Program-made: the position numbers and the translations under genes
Shown: positions 51,487 through 56,466 of the stretch, piece by piece
Layout: each line of letters starts with the position of its first letter
Numbering within the stretch: position 1 is the first letter of the stretch
Notes under the pieces: model-generated
Databases searched by the model: none
What the model saw: the letters and a program-made list of their open reading frames with translations, nothing else
Told to the model about the DNA's origin: nothing
Assembly: GCA_963707135.1 (NCBI GenBank)
Contig: CAVPOY010000041.1
Location: 1 to 56,466, forward strand
Direction of reading: 5' to 3'
DNA: 56,466 nt
From: JBGSTR01 sp963707135
GTDB lineage: Bacteria; Pseudomonadota; Gammaproteobacteria; Chromatiales; Chromatiaceae

Positions 51487-52902
51487 TCAGCCCACGGCCT
51501 CCCGCCGGTCGATATAAGCGAGCGCCTGGTCGATGCGACGCAGCGTGGCCTCCTTGCCGACCAGCTGAAGCGTCACGTCGATGCCCGGCGAGGCCGCACG
51601 GCCGACGATCGCAACCCGAAGCGGCTGGGCGACCTTGCCCATGCCGACCTCCAGCTCCTGGGTAACCCCCGCGACTGCGTGCTCCAGGGACTCCGGGGTC
51701 CAGTCCTCGTGGGCCATCAGCTCGAACGCGGCCTTCAGGCGTTGGAGGGGCTCGCGGGCGGCCGCGCGCAGATGCTTCTTCGCGGCCGACTCGTCGAAGG
51801 CGTCGAAGTCCCGGTAGGCGAAGGCGCTGATCTCCGCCAGCTCGACCAGCGTCTTCGCCCGACCCGCCTGGGCCTCGACCACCGCGGTCGTGTCCGGTCC
51901 CTCGGACGGGTCGATCCCGAGCCGGCCGAGGTGCGGACTCAGCAGACGGGCGATCCGGGCCGGGTCCCCGTTCTGAAGGTAATGCTGGTTGAGCCAATCC
52001 AGCTTGTCGGGATTGAAGGTCGAGGCCGCCTTGTTGACCGCCTCGATGTCGAACAGCTGGATCATCTCATCCACCGAGAAGACCTCCTGGTCCCCGTGGG
52101 ACCAGCCCAGCCGGACCAGGTAGTTCAGCAGCGCCTCGGGTAGATACCCGGCGTCCCGGTAGGCGATCACGCTGACCGCCCCGTGGCGCTTCGACATCCG
52201 GGCCCCGTCCGAGCCCAGGATCATCGGCAGGTGTGCGTAGCGCGGCGGTTCATGGCCCAGCGCCCGCAGGATGTTGATCTGGCGCGGGGTGTTGTTCAGG
52301 TGATCGTCGCCGCGGATGACGTGGCTGATCGCCATGTCCGCGTCGTCCACGACCACGGTCAGGTTGTAGGTCGGCGAGCCGTCCGTGCGGCGGATGATCA
52401 GGTCGTCCAGCTCGCTGTTGCTGAACAGCACGCGGCCCCGGACCAGGTCGTCGACGACTACGTCCCCGTCGGGCGGATTGCGGAAGCGCACCACGTGCGG
52501 CTGCGCCGGGTCGATGTCCCGATCTCGGCAGCGACCGTCGTAGCGCGGTTTGACCCGCTGAGCCATCTGCTCCTCCCGGATCTGATCGAGGCGCTCCTTC
52601 GGGCAGTCGCAGCGGTAGGCGAGCCCCTTCTCCAGCAGGGTATCGATCGCCGCGTTGTAGCGGTCGAATCGCTCGGTCTGGTAGAAGGGGCCCTCGTCGT
52701 AGTCCAGGCCGAGCCAGGTCATGCCCTCCAGGATCGCGTTCACGGACTCCGCGGTGGATCGTTCCAGGTCGGTGTCCTCGATCCTCAGTACGAACCGGCC
52801 GCCGTGCTTCCGGGCGTGCAGGTAGCAGAACAGCGCCGTTCGGGCGCCGCCTACGTGGAGGTAGCCGGTCGGTGACGGGGCGAAGCGGGTACGGACGGTC
52901 AT
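51487..52902 (-). CDS. gltX: Glutamyl-tRNA synthetase
   Basis: I chose the ATG at 52902, which gives the conserved N-terminus TRFAPSPTGYLHVGGART (HIGH-like motif); upstream extension is not conserved. The 471-residue protein has DTDLERS and the KMSKS-equivalent ARMSKRHGAVSV (about 240) and the C-terminal anticodon-binding domain. It charges tRNA-Glu. Confidence 0.96.
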   Translation of the reverse strand: MTVRTRFAPSPTGYLHVGGARTALFCYLHARKHGGRFVLRIEDTDLERSTAESVNAILEGMTWLGLDYDEGPFYQTERFDRYNAAIDTLLEKGLAYRCDCPKERLDQIREEQMAQRVKPRYDGRCRDRDIDPAQPHVVRFRNPPDGDVVVDDLVRGRVLFSNSELDDLIIRRTDGSPTYNLTVVVDDADMAISHVIRGDDHLNNTPRQINILRALGHEPPRYAHLPMILGSDGARMSKRHGAVSVIAYRDAGYLPEALLNYLVRLGWSHGDQEVFSVDEMIQLFDIEAVNKAASTFNPDKLDWLNQHYLQNGDPARIARLLSPHLGRLGIDPSEGPDTTAVVEAQAGRAKTLVELAEISAFAYRDFDAFDESAAKKHLRAAAREPLQRLKAAFELMAHEDWTPESLEHAVAGVTQELEVGMGKVAQPLRVAIVGRAASPGIDVTLQLVGKEATLRRIDQALAYIDRREAVG

Positions 52903-53017
52903 GGCCTCTCGGTTCACCTGAAGCTGTGGGTCGGACTCTCGGATTCTAGCAGAGGCCCGGCCGGTACCCCGCTGTCCACGGTTGTTCGCCGCGCGGGGCA
53001 TGGGTTATTTTCCGACC

Positions 53018-53389
53018 ATGAAATTCGCCGAGTCGGACGACAGTGGTGGCTACCTGGTCGAGGGCTACGGATCCGACGGCATCCGCATCCAGGGCCGAAG
53101 CTACCGTACCGGGCTGATCCTGACGCCGGACCGGATCATCGAGGGCTGGGGGCCGGACGATGCCTCTCGGCTCGCCATCGAGCACGTCGCCGCGCTGCTG
53201 GAGCTCGAGCCCCAGGTGATCGTGATCGGCACCGGCTGCGCGCAGGTGTTTCCTGACCCTTCGGTCTACTCGGCGGTCGCCCGCGGCGGCGTCGGGCTCG
53301 AGTTGATGGACACCGGCGCCGCCTGCCGCACCTACAACATCCTGATGTCCGAGGGCCGGCGGGTCGTCGCCGGCCTGATGCCTTACTGA
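53018..53389 (+). CDS. Mth938-like/NDUFAF3-family protein (DUF498)
   Basis: The 123-residue protein shows the family pattern YGSDGIRIQGRSYRTGLILT, ELEPQVIVIGTGCAQVFPD and GVGLELMDTGAACRTYNILMSEGRRVVAGLM. The fold occurs in the complex I assembly factor NDUFAF3 and in many bacterial proteins of unknown role. An ATG at 53000 is an alternative start. It is divergent from gltX. Confidence 0.9.
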   Translation: MKFAESDDSGGYLVEGYGSDGIRIQGRSYRTGLILTPDRIIEGWGPDDASRLAIEHVAALLELEPQVIVIGTGCAQVFPDPSVYSAVARGGVGLELMDTGAACRTYNILMSEGRRVVAGLMPY

Positions 53390-53454
53390 GCGGCGCCCGC
53401 GACCCTCTCAGCAACCCGTTACCTCGCGACCCAGCGACTGGAGCCGTCCCGTCC

Positions 53455-54198
53455 ATGGACAGAAAGATCCTGCTCTCGGTGCTCGGCGCCGCCCTGCTCG
53501 GCTTCGTCGCGGTCCTGCTGCTGATGCCGGCGACCATCGACGACGGCACCATCCGGTTGCCCTGGCACGTGGAGCAGGATGCGCAGGGCCGCACCCGGGT
53601 GTTCGGGTTCACGCTCGGACAGAGCACGCTCGCCGATGTACGGACGGTATTCGGCGAGGACGGCACGCTGAACCTGTTCGAGACGCCGGGCCGCGCGGAG
53701 CCCTTCGGCGTCGAGGCCTTCTTCGAGCAGATCTACCTGCAGCGGCTGCGCGCGGACTTCGTGATTACCCTCGATGCGGACCAACGAACCCTGGCGCCGA
53801 TGTACGAGCGCGGCCTGCGCATCAGCCAGACCGGCAGCGGCAGCAAGAAGGTGAAGCTCGACCCGATCGACGCCGAGGCGCTGGCCAGGTTGCCGATTCG
53901 CGGCATCACCTACCTGCCCCAGGCCAGACTCGACGAGGCCCTGCTCGAGCAGCGCTTCGGGACACCGGACGAGCGGCACACGGAGGACAAGACCGGCATC
54001 GTCCATTGGCTCTACCCCGCGCGCGGTATCGACCTGAGCCGCGCCCCGGACGGCAAGGTGGTGATCCAGTACGTGAATCCGGCCGAGTTCGACGCCCTGC
54101 TGCGCCCGCCGGCGGAGCCCCCGGCCGCGAGCGCACCGGCGCCGGGGACCCCCGATCATCCGAACGCCGCTCGAGCGGGCACTGCCGGGCCCCGATAG
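53455..54198 (+). CDS. Membrane-anchored hypothetical protein
   Basis: 247 residues with an N-terminal membrane helix (ILLSVLGAALLGFVAVLLLM) and an extracytoplasmic part containing FGFTLGQSTLADVRTVFGED and a second similar RFGTPDERHTEDKTGIVHW, both resembling the short SmpA/OmlA-like 'G-x-S-x-x-x-V-x-x-x-F-G' pattern. The C-terminus is Pro/Ala-rich. Function unknown. Confidence 0.75.
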   Translation: MDRKILLSVLGAALLGFVAVLLLMPATIDDGTIRLPWHVEQDAQGRTRVFGFTLGQSTLADVRTVFGEDGTLNLFETPGRAEPFGVEAFFEQIYLQRLRADFVITLDADQRTLAPMYERGLRISQTGSGSKKVKLDPIDAEALARLPIRGITYLPQARLDEALLEQRFGTPDERHTEDKTGIVHWLYPARGIDLSRAPDGKVVIQYVNPAEFDALLRPPAEPPAASAPAPGTPDHPNAARAGTAGPR

Positions 54199-54274
54199 GT
54201 GAACGTGTCGCGGGGTAACGGGCCTTGCCGATGAAATCGCGACCCGGGCTGGCTGTTCCAGGCCAGATCCTCGG

Positions 54275-54568
54275 CTAAGGGCCCTCGAGGACGCGTTTGA
54301 GCAAGGCGCCGAGGAGACCTATTTCCAGCACAGACGCCAGGGCGAGCACCACCAGACCCACCATCGGGTAGCGACTCTCCGACGCCCGCAACTCGTCGTC
54401 GACGCGGCTGCAGTACTCGTCGATCCGTCGCCGGTTGTCCAGGCTACTGTCGCCGCCACCGATTTCCGCCGTCCTGGAGGGCGGGCAGCCATCGTCAATA
54501 AGATGATAAGAGCCAAGCCGCTCGCCGGACGACATGGCGCTTAAACGGTCGCCGATTGACTCGCTCAT
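54275..54568 (-). CDS. Small C-tail-anchored membrane protein, paralogue A
   Basis: 97 residues: a polar N-terminal half with SLDNRRRIDEYCSRVDDELR, then ASESRYPMVG and a C-terminal hydrophobic helix (LVVLALASVLEIGLLGALL). It is clearly homologous to the next gene upstream (paralogue B). No family recognised. Confidence 0.7.
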   Translation of the reverse strand: MSESIGDRLSAMSSGERLGSYHLIDDGCPPSRTAEIGGGDSSLDNRRRIDEYCSRVDDELRASESRYPMVGLVVLALASVLEIGLLGALLKRVLEGP

Positions 54569-54984
54569 GCGGTGGCCTCGTTAAGCCCTCGATCGGCGCG
54601 GTATGGGCTACCGCCCCGGTTCGGGAATTGCAACCGGAGTAAGTCATCAGCTAGCCGGCGCCCTGAGGAACGCCTTTTATTGGGGGCCTCCCATGCGCAT
54701 ACCGACGTCGCTAGGGAGCAACTGTGCTGCTGGTCTAAAGTTGACTGGCCAGCCGCGGCTGACGCCGGGCTCGTAGTCGATCACGGAGAGTTTAGGAAGG
54801 ATTTAGCGCGTTCACATCAGCGAAGCTACCTAGAAACAATCCGTAGAACTACCTAGTACGAGCCGCAACCGGCGCCGCGACGGATGATCCGGCCGAGCAC
54901 CGATTCGGCGCAATGGACGAGCGCCGCCCCGAGCCGGGGCGCCATCGCTCACCGGCTCTACCCGGGGAGCGGCCGCGGCGCGGG
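54569..54984. other. Spacer between two paralogous genes, no gene seen
   Basis: 416 bases of somewhat lower GC without a convincing coding frame. It separates the two related genes, so each probably has its own promoter. Confidence 0.45.
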
Positions 54985-55263
54985 CTAAATGCCAAGAAAG
55001 AGCCTGAGCAGGGACCCGACGAGCCCCAACGCCAGCGCCGATGCCAGCGCGAGAACCACGACGCCCACCATCGGATACCGCCGCTCCGACGCCCGAAGCT
55101 CGTCGTCGACACGGCTGCAGTACTTGTCGACGCGTCTGCGGCTGTCACTGACGCTGTTGCCGCGACCAATTTCAGCGGGCCTGGAAGGCGGGCGACCTGC
55201 GCGCCAGAAACGAAACGGACCGGACGGCTGCTGGAACGGCACGGTGTGTAACTCATTGCCCAT
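54985..55263 (-). CDS. Small C-tail-anchored membrane protein, paralogue B
   Basis: The ATG at 55263 has GGAG seven bases upstream, giving 92 residues. It shares with paralogue A the segment PPSR.AEIG.G, then the near-identical RR(R/V)(I/V)D.YCSRVDDELRASE.RYPMVG and a C-terminal hydrophobic helix (VVVLALASALALGLVGSLL). The N-terminal 25 residues differ. The conserved Cys and acidic/basic helix suggest a specific interaction; function unknown. Confidence 0.72.
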   Translation of the reverse strand: MGNELHTVPFQQPSGPFRFWRAGRPPSRPAEIGRGNSVSDSRRRVDKYCSRVDDELRASERRYPMVGVVVLALASALALGLVGSLLRLFLGI

Positions 55264-55717
55264 CGTCACTCTCCTGCAGGACCCCGAAAGAATCGGGGTT
55301 CCGCACGGTTGGGAACGATCAACCGGATCGTGCGCCTCCAGCGCTGCGCGCCATGGAGAGCGAAGCGAAGGCGCGTAGTCCCGGGTAGGCGTAGGCGCGA
55401 GCGTATTGCCGCAGTGGCGAAGGGGCGATAGTCCCGAAGCCGCGGAGGCAATATGCAGAGCGCATCCGAGACGCCGTCAAGCCATTTGTGGGCGTGGTGC
55501 AGCCGGCACGAGCTGCGAGGAGTCGGGCAGCGCCACGCCCGCAGGGCGAACCCGGGCACAAAGGCTGTCGCCGAGCGCAGTCATTTTGGCGACTTGGACG
55601 TCCCAAAATGTATCACGAGCACGGCGACACTCCGGCCAGGGAATGTCGGCAACCGGACGCCAGCGAGACCCCAACTGGGAAGCCCTCGATCCGCCTTAGA
55701 TGCTTGGCGACCCGCCG
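55264..55717. other. Gene-free stretch with one strong hairpin
   Basis: 454 bases upstream of paralogue B and downstream of the last gene. Apart from the hairpin at 55582-55610 I see no coding frame, RNA gene or clear promoter. Confidence 0.45.
55582..55610. terminator. Hairpin CATTTTGG...CCAAAATG
   Basis: Perfect 8-bp arms extend by three more pairs past a bulged C. It lies 108 bp downstream of the stop codon of the minus-strand gene at 55718. A terminator, operator or repeat role cannot be told apart. Confidence 0.35.
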
Positions 55718-56455
55718 TTACTGATCGGTCACCTCCAGTATGTAGGTAACGATCTGCTCGTTGTCCTCGCCGCAACCGGTCGCCCGCCATTCGATGGTAT
55801 GGGTGCCGGGGGCGAGTCTCGTCACGAACAGGTAGTACCCCTGCTCGGCCGACGGGCTCAGCAGCCACTCGGGGATGTCCATCTCGGTCTGCCCATAAAG
55901 GGCAAACAGCAGGTTTTCCGGCGGCATCTGCACATTGAACATCGGCGACTGGCTGCCGGATGGGCCGGTAAAGAACCGGGTCGGCTTCCAGACCCGGCGA
56001 CCGTCTATCGACACCTTGATCCGCGCCGGCACCGTGCATTCAGCCTGCTCGCGGACGAACTCTTCCGTCCGTGTCTCCGGCGGATCGCTGAGATACGCCG
56101 CATAAAACCGATTGACCAGCGGGAAAAAGACCGAGGTCCCGGCCGGAATCTGGCAATGACGGGTCACCTCGCCGACCCAGGAGCCGGCCAGGAACCAGAC
56201 GTCGCCCACCTGCCGCTGCGCACAATTGCTGCCGTCGGCATCCAGAAGCGGATTGACCTCGGCTGGAACGCCAACCACCCATTGCCACCATTCCGCGGCC
56301 CAGCGGCCGTAGGTCTGCCCCCCAGGCTTCGACCAGATCGGCGCGACCAGGGGTGTTTGATCGTAGTCCCCATATCCTGTCGCCCCGCTCGGAGCAGAGG
56401 CGGCCAAACCGCATAGGACCGGGACCAGGAACAATGTCTTCTTGTTGATGATCAT
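55718..56455 (-). CDS. Secreted hypothetical protein
   Basis: 245 residues, probably complete: ATG at 56455 with AGGAAG seven bases upstream. A signal peptide (TLFLVPVLCGLAASAPSGA) precedes a Trp-rich N-terminal part (YGRWAAEWWQWVVGVP) and beta-rich remainder with four Cys (two near 78-101, two further), and a C-terminal immunoglobulin-like end (RLAPGTHTIEWRATGCGED). I recognise no named family; short Trp-rich secreted proteins of this kind occur in many proteobacteria. Confidence 0.72.
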   Translation of the reverse strand: MIINKKTLFLVPVLCGLAASAPSGATGYGDYDQTPLVAPIWSKPGGQTYGRWAAEWWQWVVGVPAEVNPLLDADGSNCAQRQVGDVWFLAGSWVGEVTRHCQIPAGTSVFFPLVNRFYAAYLSDPPETRTEEFVREQAECTVPARIKVSIDGRRVWKPTRFFTGPSGSQSPMFNVQMPPENLLFALYGQTEMDIPEWLLSPSAEQGYYLFVTRLAPGTHTIEWRATGCGEDNEQIVTYILEVTDQ

Positions 56456-56466
56456 CTACTCTTCCT

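Noticed and set aside
54572..54856. Plus-strand open frame between the two small paralogues
   Set aside because: Low-complexity translation with no start signal; probably chance.

Overview
The window joins two unlike pieces of DNA. Bases 1 to about 4,760 are very GC-rich and encode a 5'-truncated DHH-family phosphoesterase, a secreted coiled-coil/HEAT/von Willebrand A protein and a secreted alpha/beta-hydrolase-like protein with no visible catalytic serine. This style recalls Planctomycetota, but that is inference. At about 4,754-4,768 two genes on opposite strands are cut at the same point: the tail of an unknown minus-strand gene and the last ~100 residues of an N-formylglutamate amidohydrolase. 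That looks like a contig chimera rather than biology. Everything to the right reads as one gammaproteobacterium, most likely a chemolithoautotrophic or phototrophic sulfur bacterium of the Chromatiales/Ectothiorhodospirales type. The reasons are a class I phosphoribulokinase, a complete rsxABCDGE, the miaB-ybeZ-ybeY-corC order, anaerobic ribonucleotide reductase, and two molybdenum-enzyme clusters.

Layout of the gammaproteobacterial part: exopolysaccharide flippase and a double-acetyltransferase protein (5.4-8.8 kb); cbpM/cbpA (8.8-10.1); metG (10.3-12.4); rsxABCDGE (12.5-17.7); an RpfC-like hybrid histidine kinase divergent from phosphoribulokinase (17.8-21.1); RNase T2, corC, ybeY, ybeZ and miaB (21.2-26.0); an anaerobic ribonucleotide reductase unit (26.2-29.4) whose promoter has an FNR-type box and two NrdR boxes, and whose glycyl-radical domain is a separate small gene; an RlpA-like protein (29.4-29.9).

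From 30.1 to 36.1 kb a minus-strand operon encodes a pentaheme cytochrome c, a Tat-exported DmsA-like molybdoenzyme whose Fe-S motif has His in place of the third Cys, a DmsB-like subunit, a TorD-like chaperone and a four-cluster ferredoxin. It has no membrane anchor. From 36.2 to 42.4 kb lies what I regard as the most novel part: a secreted Gly-Met-Ser/Gly triplet-repeat protein (broken by two frameshifts as read), a small secreted protein, a secreted protein with three copies of a short motif, and divergently a CxxCH (heme c) sensor kinase with an NtrC-type sigma-54 activator. Good sigma-54 promoter matches lie in front of two of the secreted-protein genes, which suggests a heme-sensing, sigma-54-driven secreted-protein regulon.

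From 44.1 to 50.4 kb is a second, polysulfide/tetrathionate-reductase-like molybdoenzyme cluster with HybE-like and TorD-like chaperones. Its catalytic gene is a pseudogene with two in-frame stop codons and a 102-bp mobile-element-like insertion. The right end carries a secreted protein, gltX, a Mth938-like protein, a membrane-anchored hypothetical, two tandem paralogous small membrane proteins and a secreted protein at the edge. I saw no rRNA, tRNA or CRISPR array.
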